NCBI RefSeq assembly: GCF_014639435.1
Contig: NZ_BMFZ01000011.1
Span: forward strand, 97,714-161,713
Direction: 5' to 3'
From: Hafnia psychrotolerans
GTDB taxonomy: Bacteria > Pseudomonadota > Gammaproteobacteria > Enterobacterales > Enterobacteriaceae
Length of the DNA stretch: 64,000 bases
Position 1 is the stretch's first letter. Every line of letters starts with the position of its first letter. Both the position numbers and the translations under genes were made by a program. The notes beneath the pieces were generated by a model. That model was not told the origin of the DNA, made no database searches, and saw only the letters and a program-made list of their open reading frames with translations. This document shows positions 16,593-25,985 of this stretch, piece by piece.

Positions 16593-17318
16593 TCATGACG
16601 AAAGGCTCCCGTCATTCTCCGCCCGGGCCTGATGCAGCATATGCAGGGTAATTTTGCGCACCTCGGCTTTACTGACGGCAATATGGTCGTGTAGTTGGCG
16701 TTGTGCCTCCTCAGTGTGTTGCCCGATGATGGCGAGCAAAATGCTCGCGTGTTCTTTGTAAGTGGCGTTCACCCGCTCGTCTTTGGTGAAATCCAGCCGG
16801 CGGATGATGCGGATTTTCTCGGTCAGCTCGCGGTGAATACGAGCCATCTCCGCGTTACCGGCGGCCGCCACCAGCGTCATGTGAAACTCTTCGTCAAAGC
16901 GCGATACCGTCTGGCCATCTTCCAGCCGTGGCTGGTCTATCCAAAAGTCTTTCAGTTCGGCCAGTTGCAAGGGCTGAGCCTCCGGCAGACAAGCGCACAG
17001 GCGTTTCACCGCTTCCAGCTCCAGCACAATACGTAGGTCATACAACTGCTCGAAGAAGTCAAAATCGAACGGCCTTACCTGCCAGCCGCTGCGGAAAAAC
17101 ACTTCGACATAGCCTTCGCGTTCCAGCCAGAACAGCGCCTGACGCACCGGTGTGCGGCTGACCTCCATGCGGTAGGCAATGTCGTTCTCGCTGAAGCGAT
17201 CGCCCGGCAGCAGGCGGAAGCTGAAAATATCGACCTTTAGCTGCTGATAAATACGTTCCGCCAGTCCTTCCGGACGGTTATTTTTAGTGCGAGCCGATTT
17301 GGCGTCTGTCAGTTGCAT
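16593..17318 (-). CDS. GntR-family (FCD) regulator within the urea operon
   Basis: 241-aa regulator. N-terminal winged helix (about 20-85): AERIYQQLKVDIFSFRLLPGDRF and VSRTPVRQALFWLEREGYV, the GntR signature. C-terminal FCD ligand domain (about 95-220) with metal-type residues in FDEEFHMTLVAAAGN, KEHASILLAI and LHDHIA. It lies 27 bp after the urea carboxylase gene and 73 bp before urtA, all on the same strand, so it probably senses a metabolite of this pathway (allophanate or urea are candidates) and controls the operon. Its operator was not identified. Confidence 0.87.
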   Translation of the reverse strand: MQLTDAKSARTKNNRPEGLAERIYQQLKVDIFSFRLLPGDRFSENDIAYRMEVSRTPVRQALFWLEREGYVEVFFRSGWQVRPFDFDFFEQLYDLRIVLELEAVKRLCACLPEAQPLQLAELKDFWIDQPRLEDGQTVSRFDEEFHMTLVAAAGNAEMARIHRELTEKIRIIRRLDFTKDERVNATYKEHASILLAIIGQHTEEAQRQLHDHIAVSKAEVRKITLHMLHQARAENDGSLSS

Positions 17319-17345
17319 AAAAAGTCCCTTGTGGTTTTCACCTGC

Positions 17346-20300
17346 TTAAACCGCTAAATCCAGCCACAGCAGCGCATCGCCCGGTCCGACCGGACGGCCT
17401 TGCTGGCAACTGATTTTCAATACCGTTCCGGCGCACGGCGCGTTCACTGACAGCTCCATTTTCATGGCCTCAACGACAATCAGCGGCTGGCCTTCGACCA
17501 CGTGTTGGCCCGGCTCCACCAGGATTTTCCAGATATTGCCATTGAGATCGGCGCTGACCAGATGCCCATCCTGGTCGGCATCGTCTTCGACCCACTGGAC
17601 GGCGTTGGCGGCCGCTTCTACCGCCGCGCTCTCCGCTTCATGCCAGTGCGCAACCTCTTTGGTAAAGGCTTCAGCCTGTTTTGTACGGAAATCGGCAATA
17701 TCGGCGGCGTTGTCGGCAAGGAATTGGGTATATTGCGCAAAATCGAACTCGGTCTCTTCGATGCGCACCTGCGCACGGCCTTCGCGGAAGGCGTCACGCT
17801 GGGCGTCTAGTTCCGCTTCGGTCACTTCATAGAAACGCACCTGATCGAAGAAGTGCAGCAGCCAGGGTTCACCATTTTTGAACTGTTCATTTTTAAGAAA
17901 CTTGTTCCAGATAGGCAGCGTGCGGCCGACCAGCTGATAGCCACCCGGCGAATCCATACCGTAGATGCACATGTACATCCCGCCGATGCCGACGGTGCCT
18001 TCGGCGGTGTAGGTGCGTGCCGGATTGTATTTGGAGCTGAGCAGGCGATGGCGTGGATCGACAGGAACCGCGCACGGCGCGCCGAGATACACATCGCCCA
18101 GTCCGAGGATTAAATAGCTGGCGTCGAAAAGGATGTTTTTGACTTCTTCGCGGCTCGCCAACCCGTTAGTGCGCTGGATGAAATCGACGTTGTTCGGCAG
18201 CCATGGCGCGTCGGCGCGCACGGTTTGCTGATAACGCTCCACCGCGCCGAGCGTGGCAGAATCCTCAAACGCCATTGGCATATGCACGATGCGGGTCGGG
18301 ATTTTGAGCTGGCTGACATCCGCCAGACTTTGCTCGAGCGTCAGTAAATGCTCAAGCAGCGCGCTTTGGTGCAGCACGCGGCTGTCGTAGCGAATTTGCA
18401 GCGAACGCACGCCCGGCGACAGTTCTTCGATGCCTGCCTGACCGGCGGCGTTGATAGCGTTCATCAGCAGATAAATGCGCATCCGCACCGCCAGATCCAG
18501 CACGTTATCGCCGTACTCAATCAGCACGTAGCCGTCGCCCGCCTGCCGGTATTCCACCGCAGGACGATCCGCCGTGGCCGGTAAAGCCGCGAGAATGGTG
18601 GCCGAGGTGGTGGTGTCTGGCAGCAACGACGGCACCGGCAGCGGCATGGCCTCAATCGGCATCAGGGAATCGAGGGTGCCTTGCTGCGCCAGTTCCAGCG
18701 CCTGCGCCTGTTCGAAACTGATTGGGTGGAAGCAGATTTTATCGCCCGGTTTCACCTGCCCGACTTTCCACAGTTCGGCTTTGGCGATGGTCACCGGACA
18801 GACGAAACCGCCGAGGCTTGGCCCGTCGCGGGTCAGGATCACCGGGAAGTCGCCGGTGAAGTTGATCGCGCCGATGGCGTATTCGCAGTCATGCACGTTT
18901 GACGGATGCAGACCGGCTTCGCCACCGTCCTGCCGCGCCCATTGCGGTTTCGGGCCGACCAGCCGCACGCCGAGACGGTTGGAGTTGTAATGTACCTGCC
19001 ATTCGGCGGCGAAAAAGGTGTCGATGGATTCTTTGGTGAAGAAGTCCGGCGCGCCGTGAGGGCCATACAGCACGCCAATGTTCCAGAGATCACCATACGT
19101 TGGAACGATGTTTTCCGCCGCAGGCTGCGGCAATCCGACCGGCGCGGGCGTGGTGCAGGCGGCGAGTTCGGGTTGGGAAACCGTCAGCATATCGGCGACG
19201 CGCAGCGTGCGACCGGCATGGCCGCCGAACTGGCCGAGGGCAAAGGTCGAACGGCTGCCGAGATAAACCGGTACGTCGAAACCGTTACGCACTGCGAGAT
19301 AGGTACGGCAGCCTTGTGTGGCGCGGCCTAACGTCAGCGTCTGACCGGCTTTGACCGCCACCGGCTGCCAGTAGTCAATCGTCTCGCCATCAAGATCGGC
19401 CGGGCAGCGCGCACCGGTCAGGGCAATGGTCGCCTCGCAGTGAAAACGCAGCGTCGGGCCTTGTAAGGTGAATTCCAGACCGGCGGCATCCAGATGATTG
19501 CCGACAATGCGGTTGGCGAGGCGGAACGCAAAATCATCCATCGGACCGGACGGCGGCACGCCGATATCCCAGTAACCGAGACGGCCCGGATAATCCTGTA
19601 CGCTGCTGTAGGTGCCGGGAGCGATCACTTCGATGGCGTTCGGCGCGTAAGCAAAACTGTCGAGCATCCGCGTCCACATGTCGCCGTCGCGGAACACCGG
19701 CGTGGCCACCACCTGACGCAGATAGTCGATATTGGTGGCGATACCGTGCAGGCGCGTAGCAGCTAGCGCGGTGGACATTTTTGCCAGCGCGTCCTGACGG
19801 TCGGTGCCGTGGACGATCAGCTTGGCGATCATCGGGTCGTAAAACGCCGAGACTTCACTGCCGGTCGATACCCAGCCATCGACGCGGACATCCTGCGGGA
19901 AAAAGACGTCGGTCAGCACGCCGGGGCTTGGCTGGAAGTTTTTCAGCGGGTCTTCGGCGTAAATGCGCACTTCCATTGACGCGCCCTGAGGGGCTTGTTC
20001 CAGATGCGGCCAGTCGAGCGGTTCATCCGCGGCGACGCGCAGCATACATTCGATCAGATCCAGCCCGGTGACCATTTCGGTGACCGGATGCTCGACCTGC
20101 AAACGGGTGTTCACTTCGAGGAAGTAAAATTCGTCGCGTGCGGCGTCATAAATAAATTCGACGGTACCGGCGCTGCGGTAATTCACCGATTCGCCCAACT
20201 GCACGGCGGCGCGATGCAGGGCTTCGCGGCTGGCCTGTGGCAGATTAGGCGCTGGTGTTTCTTCTACGACTTTCTGATTGCGGCGCTGCAGGGAACAGTC

Positions 20301-20978
20301 GCGTTCGCCGAGCGCTACCACGCGGCCTTTACCGTCGCCAAAAATCTGCACTTCGACGTGACGGGCGCGATCCACAAAGCGCTCCAGAAATACGCCCGCA
20401 TCACGGAAAAACTGCTCGCCGAGGCGCTTCACGCTGTCCCACGCAGCACGTAGCCCGTCTTCGTCGTCGCAGCGTGTCAGACCAATGCCACCACCACCTG
20501 CGGTGCTTTTTAGCATAATCGGATAACCGATGTTTGCCGCGGCGGTCACTGCATCCTCAATGCTGTCGAGCAAACCGGTGCCCGGCGTCATCGGCACATT
20601 GGCGGCACCGGCTAGCTCACGGGCGCGGTGCTTGAGGCCGAATTCACGGATCTGGCCGGCGGTCGGGCCGATAAAGGCAATCCCTGCGGCTTCACAGGCA
20701 TCGGCAAATTCGGCGCTTTCGGATAAAAAACCGTAACCGGGATAAATCGCTTGTGCGCCGGTTTCTTTCGCGGCGGCCAGGATTTTGTCGATCATCAGGT
20801 AGCTTTCGCTGGCTTTTTCGCCGCCCAGTGCGATGGCGATATCAGCATCAGCGACGTGCGGTGCATTGCGGTCGGCGTCGGAATACACGGCCACGCTGGT
20901 GACCCCAAGGCATTTCAGCGTACGAATAGCGCGGCAGGCGATTTCGCCACGGTTGGCGACCAGAACAGTCGTGAACAT
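17346..20978 (-). CDS. uca: urea carboxylase (biotin-dependent)
   Basis: 1210-aa enzyme that carboxylates urea to allophanate with ATP, bicarbonate and biotin. Domains in order: biotin carboxylase (about 1-450; VANRGEIACRAIRTL, ATP loop STAGGGGIG, FLEVNTRLQVEHPVTE), AHS2/KipA-like (about 470-780; APGTYSSVQDYPGR), AHS1/KipI-like (about 805-1020) and a C-terminal biotinyl domain with AMKM, the biotinylated lysine at about 1173. This matches full-length urea carboxylases (about 1200 aa). Guanidine carboxylases share the architecture but come with carboxyguanidine deiminase genes, absent here; linkage to urtABCDE favours urea. It lies 12 bp after atzF. Confidence 0.93.
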   Translation of the reverse strand: MFTTVLVANRGEIACRAIRTLKCLGVTSVAVYSDADRNAPHVADADIAIALGGEKASESYLMIDKILAAAKETGAQAIYPGYGFLSESAEFADACEAAGIAFIGPTAGQIREFGLKHRARELAGAANVPMTPGTGLLDSIEDAVTAAANIGYPIMLKSTAGGGGIGLTRCDDEDGLRAAWDSVKRLGEQFFRDAGVFLERFVDRARHVEVQIFGDGKGRVVALGERDCSLQRRNQKVVEETPAPNLPQASREALHRAAVQLGESVNYRSAGTVEFIYDAARDEFYFLEVNTRLQVEHPVTEMVTGLDLIECMLRVAADEPLDWPHLEQAPQGASMEVRIYAEDPLKNFQPSPGVLTDVFFPQDVRVDGWVSTGSEVSAFYDPMIAKLIVHGTDRQDALAKMSTALAATRLHGIATNIDYLRQVVATPVFRDGDMWTRMLDSFAYAPNAIEVIAPGTYSSVQDYPGRLGYWDIGVPPSGPMDDFAFRLANRIVGNHLDAAGLEFTLQGPTLRFHCEATIALTGARCPADLDGETIDYWQPVAVKAGQTLTLGRATQGCRTYLAVRNGFDVPVYLGSRSTFALGQFGGHAGRTLRVADMLTVSQPELAACTTPAPVGLPQPAAENIVPTYGDLWNIGVLYGPHGAPDFFTKESIDTFFAAEWQVHYNSNRLGVRLVGPKPQWARQDGGEAGLHPSNVHDCEYAIGAINFTGDFPVILTRDGPSLGGFVCPVTIAKAELWKVGQVKPGDKICFHPISFEQAQALELAQQGTLDSLMPIEAMPLPVPSLLPDTTTSATILAALPATADRPAVEYRQAGDGYVLIEYGDNVLDLAVRMRIYLLMNAINAAGQAGIEELSPGVRSLQIRYDSRVLHQSALLEHLLTLEQSLADVSQLKIPTRIVHMPMAFEDSATLGAVERYQQTVRADAPWLPNNVDFIQRTNGLASREEVKNILFDASYLILGLGDVYLGAPCAVPVDPRHRLLSSKYNPARTYTAEGTVGIGGMYMCIYGMDSPGGYQLVGRTLPIWNKFLKNEQFKNGEPWLLHFFDQVRFYEVTEAELDAQRDAFREGRAQVRIEETEFDFAQYTQFLADNAADIADFRTKQAEAFTKEVAHWHEAESAAVEAAANAVQWVEDDADQDGHLVSADLNGNIWKILVEPGQHVVEGQPLIVVEAMKMELSVNAPCAGTVLKISCQQGRPVGPGDALLWLDLAV

Positions 20979-20990
20979 AGGTGTGGCTCC

Positions 20991-22838
20991 TCAGGCGTTT
21001 TTCAGGGAGGCGAGGTGAGAGAGGTAACTTCTCCAGCCGCCAAAATGGGTGATGTCGGTGGCGTCAGGGATCGCCCACGGCTCGCAGATAAAGCCTTTCA
21101 CCGTGCGGCCATCGGCCAGTTCGAGCGAGCCGATGCCGAGCGGTGCCGGGATTTCGGCGACAAACTCGCCAAAGTGCGCCAGCGGGATGTCCCACAGTTC
21201 GACGATGATGGCGCTGCCCGTTTCTGCCCGCACCAGCCCCGGCTTGGGCGGCGTGGTGTTGGCCAGAGCGTAGAGTTTGTAGGTCGCGGCCGTGGTGGTT
21301 TGCTCGACGCGCACCGCGTTGCGGCTGGTGAGCTGGACATTCAGCGGCATACCGGTCAGGTGCGCACCGACTACCGCGACACGTACGCAGGCAGGGTTGA
21401 CCGGTATGGACGTCATGAATGCTTCAGGCTTGAGCCTGATCCCGGTCGCGCCGAGCGGCAGGTTGAGACTGCGCTGCCACTGACGTCCAAAGCTGGCTAA
21501 GGCATCGTCGTGCCAGGCTGGCGCAATCAGCGTGATCCCGGCGGGCAGGCCGTCAGCACGCAGGCTGGCCGGTAGCGCCAGCGCAGACAAATCCGCCAAA
21601 TTAGTGAAGTTGGTGTAAACCCCGAATTGCGAGTTATAAAGTATCGGCTCTTGCACCATCTCTTCCTGTGTGCGGATGGTCGGTGAGGTCGGTACCACCA
21701 GCGCATCAAACCCTTCCAGCGCCAGATTGATTTTCCTCGACAGCTCAGCGCGCAAATACTCCGCGCGCCAGGCATCGCAGGCGGTGTAATCCAGACCGTT
21801 TGCTACAATGCCGCGCACCACCGGGTCCATCGCTGCTGGGTTTCGTTCGAAAATCCCGCCCACGGCCACGGTGCGTTCAGCTACCCATGCGCCGTAGTAC
21901 AACTGCTCCGCCAGTTCGCGGAACGGCGTGAAATCAATCGGTACCAGCGTAACGCCGCTGCTGCTCAGACGCTCGAGTGCCTGGTCGAATTCAAATTCGG
22001 CCAGCGCATCACCACAGAATTCCAGACTGTCGGGTACGGCAAAGCGAGGATGAGCAGAAATCGCGACCGGGGCGGTACGGGGATTTTTACGTGAATAGGC
22101 ATCGGCGGTGTCATATCCGCCAGCAGCATGGGCGACAGTTTGCGCATCGGTGACGGTCAGAGCGAAAATGGAGACGGAATCATTCAGGCGGCAGGCGGGT
22201 ACCACACCTTTATTCGATAGCCATCCCTTGGTCGGTTTGAGGCCAACGATGTTGTTGAAACCGGCAGGCACACGGCCGGAACCGGCGGTGTCAGTACCGA
22301 GTGAGAAAGCGACCAAACCTCGCGCCAGCACCGAGGCCGAGCCCGAGCTGGAGCCGCCGCTGACGTAGTCCGGGTTGAAGGTGTTGCGTACTGCGCCGAA
22401 CGGCGAGCGGGTGCCGACCAGACCCGTGGCGAACTGGTCGAGATTGGTTTTGCCGATGACAATGGCGCCTTTGGCTTTCAGATTGGCGACGACGGTAGCA
22501 TCGGCTTCGGCGGTATAGGTGAAAGCCGGGCAGGCGGCGCTGGTCGGCCAGCCCGCGATATCAATATTGTCTTTGACGGCAAATGGCACGCCAAACAGTG
22601 GCAGGGCAGCCTTCGAGCCTTCGGTCTTCTGAAGCAGGCTTTCCAGATGGGCAATCTGGTCTTCAAGCTGATTGGCCGTCGCGCGATAAATCCAGGCGTT
22701 ATCGCGATGATTCAGACTGCCCAACACCATCGAAAGCGTGGTGCGCAGGCTGCCTGGCGCAGTGCGGTAATGCTCTTGCCATTCCCGCAGGGTAAAACCG
22801 CGATAAGGCGAGATGACTGAGTCTGAAGTTGAAGCCAT
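20991..22838 (-). CDS. atzF: allophanate hydrolase
   Basis: 615-aa amidase-signature enzyme converting allophanate to two CO2 and two ammonia. The Ser-cisSer-Lys triad region is visible: lysine in FAVKDNIDIAG (about 90-100) and serines in SGGSSSGSASVLARG (about 165-180), followed by FSLGTDTAGSGRVPA. Beyond about residue 460 comes the small C-terminal domain of AtzF/DUR1-type hydrolases (SRNAVRVEQTT... YKLYALANTTPPKPGL). It is the first gene of the operon, 42 bp downstream of a sigma-54 promoter, and is followed after 12 bp by urea carboxylase; in yeast the two activities are fused. Confidence 0.93.
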   Translation of the reverse strand: MASTSDSVISPYRGFTLREWQEHYRTAPGSLRTTLSMVLGSLNHRDNAWIYRATANQLEDQIAHLESLLQKTEGSKAALPLFGVPFAVKDNIDIAGWPTSAACPAFTYTAEADATVVANLKAKGAIVIGKTNLDQFATGLVGTRSPFGAVRNTFNPDYVSGGSSSGSASVLARGLVAFSLGTDTAGSGRVPAGFNNIVGLKPTKGWLSNKGVVPACRLNDSVSIFALTVTDAQTVAHAAGGYDTADAYSRKNPRTAPVAISAHPRFAVPDSLEFCGDALAEFEFDQALERLSSSGVTLVPIDFTPFRELAEQLYYGAWVAERTVAVGGIFERNPAAMDPVVRGIVANGLDYTACDAWRAEYLRAELSRKINLALEGFDALVVPTSPTIRTQEEMVQEPILYNSQFGVYTNFTNLADLSALALPASLRADGLPAGITLIAPAWHDDALASFGRQWQRSLNLPLGATGIRLKPEAFMTSIPVNPACVRVAVVGAHLTGMPLNVQLTSRNAVRVEQTTTAATYKLYALANTTPPKPGLVRAETGSAIIVELWDIPLAHFGEFVAEIPAPLGIGSLELADGRTVKGFICEPWAIPDATDITHFGGWRSYLSHLASLKNA

Positions 22839-22879
22839 GTTTTGAATTCCATCTAGTACACAAGATTGAATTCACTAAA

Positions 22880-22894
22880 GCAAAGCCTGTGCCA
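22880..22894 (-). promoter_or_regulatory. sigma-54 promoter of the urea operon
   Basis: Bottom strand TGGCACAGGCTTTGC is an exact match to the sigma-54 (RpoN) consensus TGGCAC-N5-TTGC, with GG and GC at -24/-12 spacing. The start point would be near 22868, about 30 nt before atzF. GCAC-N7 half-sites at 22958 and 23003 could be weak NtrC sites; neither is a full match. Confidence 0.85.
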
Positions 22895-23122
22895 ATTTTT
22901 TATTTATTGATTTATAATGGTTTGTTGATGATTCCATCATCGGGTCATTGGTTTGTTGCACCATGACGGGAATATGACTGAACAAAAAAGGGGCGAAAGT
23001 TTGCACTTGTGCAGTCGCCGTTCAACTTATATGGCATTATTATTTAGCGAATAAAGTGTGGTGTGAGTGGCATATCGTTGTGCTGCTCGATGCCGCTGTG
23101 ACGGGTTTTAGGAAAATGCCAT

Positions 23123-24568
23123 TTGATGCAACTTCATACTCTCTTTGAACGCCTGAAAAAGCTGTTACTGGCGATCGTTCTGGTGGTTATCACGCTGTTG
23201 GGTGTGCGGACTTATGACGCACTACAGGGACCGCCGCTCGAGCCGTGGCACAAGCTGGTGCCGGATGAACTGAGCGCGGAACAGTTGGATAAAAGCGACT
23301 GGACGGCCTATTTACGTGCTGAGCAGCAGGCGTTTATTGAAGTGAAACAAGAAGTGACGGATAAACTGGACGCTGAAGAGCGTATCCCGCTTAACCGGTA
23401 TTACGATCGCAGCCCGATTTATCCTGAACATTTTTCGCAAGACTGGAACCGTTCTTATGAACTGATGCCCGCAGGAAAACCGGTGGGTGCGGTGGTGTTA
23501 TTGCACGGGCTGACGGACTCTCCTTATAGCTTGCGTCATATCGCGGAGGATTACCGTCGGCGTGGGTTTGTTGCCGTTGGGATCCGTCTGCCGGGGCACG
23601 GCACGGTACCCGGCGGGTTGACCAATGTAGATTGGGAGCAGTGGCTGGCGGCAACCCGCTTAGCTGTACGCGAGGCGCGTCGTGCGGCCGGTGCGGATGT
23701 GCCATTGCAACTGGTCGGCTTTTCCAACGGTGGCGCGCTGGCAATGAAATACACGCTCGATACGCTCGACGACTCCGCCCTTACGCGACCTTCCCGCGTC
23801 GTGCTGATCTCCCCGATGATTGGCATCACCCGTTTTGCCCGCTTCGCCGGTTACGCGGGCTGGCCGGCTATTTTCCCTGCGTTCGCCAAAACCGCCTGGC
23901 TTAACGTGATGCCGGAATTTAATCCGTTTAAATACAATTCATTCCCAGTGAAAGCGGCACGCCAGTCCTATCTGCTCACCCATGTTTTGCAGCAGCAAAT
24001 CAGTAAAGATGCGCAATCCGGTAAATTGGCGCAGTTGCCGCCGCTGCTGGCGTTTCAGTCGGTGGTGGATTCCACCGTCAGTACCCGCGCGGTGGTGAGC
24101 AGTCTGTTTAATCAGTTGCCCGCCAATGGCAGCCAACTGGTGCTGTTTGACATCAACCGCAGCGCGTACGTTGGGCCGCTACTGCGTCCGGCGGTAGAAG
24201 CGGCGGTCGAGCGTCTATTACCGCCATCCCCGCGTCATTATCAGACCACGGTGATCACCAATGCTTCGCCCGATCAGTCGGCCACCGTAGCGCAGATAAC
24301 CCAGGCGGGTCAGACAGAAGCGATAACGACGCCGCTGGGGCTGGATTATCCTGCGGAATTCTTTTCGCTATCGCACGTTGCGCTCCCGTTCCCCACCGAT
24401 GATTCGCTGTATGGCCGAAATCCGCAGGGCGCACCACAATATGGTATTCATCTTGGTCGTCTTGCTGCCCGTGGGGAAACCGGGGCGCTGGTGGTGAGTA
24501 TGGACCAATTGATGCGGGTTTCATCGAACCCGTTTTACCCCTATATGCTACAGAGAATTGCAGAGTAA
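23123..24568 (+). CDS. alpha/beta hydrolase, membrane-anchored
   Basis: 481-aa protein with an N-terminal transmembrane segment (KKLLLAIVLVVITLLGV, about 12-28) and a periplasmic alpha/beta-hydrolase domain. Oxyanion motif VVLLHGLTDSPYSLRHIAE (about 125-145), nucleophile elbow VGFSNGGALAMKY (Ser about 200), likely acid in FQSVVDSTVS, and histidine in FSLSHVALPFP (about 415). It resembles carboxylesterase/lipase-type serine hydrolases; substrate unknown. TTG at 23123 is 9 bases from AGGA, the ATG at 23126 is 12 bases away; either may start. It is transcribed away from the urea operon. Confidence 0.8.
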   Translation: MMQLHTLFERLKKLLLAIVLVVITLLGVRTYDALQGPPLEPWHKLVPDELSAEQLDKSDWTAYLRAEQQAFIEVKQEVTDKLDAEERIPLNRYYDRSPIYPEHFSQDWNRSYELMPAGKPVGAVVLLHGLTDSPYSLRHIAEDYRRRGFVAVGIRLPGHGTVPGGLTNVDWEQWLAATRLAVREARRAAGADVPLQLVGFSNGGALAMKYTLDTLDDSALTRPSRVVLISPMIGITRFARFAGYAGWPAIFPAFAKTAWLNVMPEFNPFKYNSFPVKAARQSYLLTHVLQQQISKDAQSGKLAQLPPLLAFQSVVDSTVSTRAVVSSLFNQLPANGSQLVLFDINRSAYVGPLLRPAVEAAVERLLPPSPRHYQTTVITNASPDQSATVAQITQAGQTEAITTPLGLDYPAEFFSLSHVALPFPTDDSLYGRNPQGAPQYGIHLGRLAARGETGALVVSMDQLMRVSSNPFYPYMLQRIAE

Positions 24569-24617
24569 ACACCGGCGATACCCCATGATAGGGTGGCTTG
24601 GTGTTTAAAGTGCTTGC

Positions 24618-24637
24618 TATAATATAGTGCGCTATAT
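24618..24637 (+). promoter_or_regulatory. ohrR promoter with overlapping inverted repeat
   Basis: An extended -10 (TGC-TATAAT, 24618-24623) overlaps the inverted repeat ATATAG-TGCG-CTATAT (24622-24637), 12 bp upstream of the ohrR start. This suits autorepression by OhrR, whose operators are AT-rich palindromes. Confidence 0.55.
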
Positions 24638-24649
24638 ATATTGAGGTCC

Positions 24650-25114
24650 ATGAGCACCAACAATGATTCTGCCTCACCGGCCAATGCCCTTTTACATCTC
24701 GATCAACAGATGTGTTTCGCGCTTTACTCGGCGAACCTGGCATTGCACAAAGTTTACCGTAAGCTGCTGAGCAAGCTCGATTTGACCTATCCGCAATATC
24801 TGGTGATGTTGGTCTTGTGGCAGCGCGATGATGTGACGGTGTCTGAGATCGGCGAAAAGTTATTCCTCGACTCGGCGACGTTGACGCCATTGTTGAAACG
24901 GCTGGAAGCCGCGGGTTTGCTGATGCGGCACCGCGCAAAAACCGATGAACGACAGGTGATTATCACCCTGACCGACACCGGTAAACTGTTGCGTGAACAA
25001 GCCAAAGGTATTCCCGAAGCGATTTTGTGCGCGACCGATTGTGATATCACCGAGATGGTCACGCTCAAGCAGCAGTTGGAATCCCTGCGCGAGAACCTGA
25101 AAGATAAATCCTGA
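24650..25114 (+). CDS. ohrR: organic hydroperoxide sensor OhrR
   Basis: 154-aa MarR-family repressor that releases ohr on oxidation by organic peroxides. From the ATG at 24650 (preceded by GAGG) the peroxidatic cysteine is residue 22 in [13 protein letters not shown], and two further cysteines are at 127 and 131 (ILCATDC). These numbers equal C22 and C127 of the 2-Cys type OhrR of Xanthomonas, so an intersubunit disulfide is expected. The winged helix spans about 45-105 ([31 protein letters not shown]). ohr follows after 194 bp on the same strand. Confidence 0.92.
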   Translation: MSTNNDSASPANALLHLDQQMCFALYSANLALHKVYRKLLSKLDLTYPQYLVMLVLWQRDDVTVSEIGEKLFLDSATLTPLLKRLEAAGLLMRHRAKTDERQVIITLTDTGKLLREQAKGIPEAILCATDCDITEMVTLKQQLESLRENLKDKS

Positions 25115-25308
25115 TCGGGATGGCAACGCTGTGCGGACATCCTTCACGCAATGATTGATTAAACCTATTGCAACAAACAGACAAATCCGGCGTGCGCTTT
25201 CGAGTTTGTCTGCTAATATTAAATAAATAGCGCACGATTAAATAGTGTAAAACACATCAATTAAGTACACCTTCACTCTCAGTGATCTGACCCGAAAAGG
25301 AACGAAAT

Positions 25309-25731
25309 ATGTCTATCGAAAAAGTTGTGTATCGCGCTCATGCCTCTGCTACCGGTGGTCGTGACGGCCGTGCTGTTTCTGACGACGGCGTTCTTGATGT
25401 GAAACTGGGCGTGCCGAAAGAAATGGGCGGCATGGGCGGCGGTACCAACCCAGAGCAGTTATTTGCTGCCGGTTACTCAGCTTGCTTCCTCGGCGCACTG
25501 AAAGCGGTCGCCGCGCAGGAAAAAATCAAAATCCCTGCTGACGCGAAAATTGAAGGCGCGGTTGGTATCGGTGCAATCCCCGGCGGCTACGGTATTGAAG
25601 TTCAGCTTGATATCACCTTGCCAGGCTTTGAACGCAGCGATGCAGAAGCGCTGGTAGCCAAAGCACATCAGGTTTGTCCGTACTCAAATGCCACGCGTGG
25701 CAATATCGATGTCACATTGAATATTAAATAA
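25309..25731 (+). CDS. ohr: organic hydroperoxide reductase Ohr
   Basis: 140-aa OsmC/Ohr-family thiol peroxidase that reduces organic and lipid hydroperoxides. The two active-site cysteines are in [13 protein letters not shown] (about 60) and [14 protein letters not shown] (about 124), and the catalytic Arg in [15 protein letters not shown] is present. Length equals typical Ohr. AAAAGGAACG precedes the ATG. Expression should be controlled by the upstream OhrR; a terminator follows. Confidence 0.95.
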   Translation: MSIEKVVYRAHASATGGRDGRAVSDDGVLDVKLGVPKEMGGMGGGTNPEQLFAAGYSACFLGALKAVAAQEKIKIPADAKIEGAVGIGAIPGGYGIEVQLDITLPGFERSDAEALVAKAHQVCPYSNATRGNIDVTLNIK

Positions 25732-25780
25732 TTTCTTAGCAGTAGCGCCTTCACCAGGGCGTTTGGTAGGAAAATATCCA

Positions 25781-25802
25781 GGAGGCCTCGGCCTCCTTTT
25801 TT
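25781..25802 (+). terminator. rho-independent terminator of ohr
   Basis: GGAGGC-ctcg-GCCTCC hairpin (25781-25796) followed by six T. Confidence 0.85.
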
Positions 25803-25985
25803 ATTGCCTAGTCACATGCTTAAGTGCTGATTCATTACCTCATCTCGGCCGCAAGGCACTTGTGCACGGAATTTTCTGGAAGTCTGCCGATAAACGCAAT
25901 CTCAGCATAATCTGGGAACTTGCTGTATATAAACATGTCACAATGATTCAGAATCTTTCTAAAATAGTCTGGATAACCCCATTAC

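Noticed and set aside
20751..21500. 249-codon plus-strand frame opposite the uca/atzF junction
   Set aside because: Antisense shadow of two well-supported genes; no ribosome-binding site or domain.
23001..23012. TTGCACTTGTGCAG palindrome as a strong NtrC site
   Set aside because: The GCAC/GTGC arms are only 2 bp apart, while NtrC sites need about 7 bp; kept only as a weak half-site.
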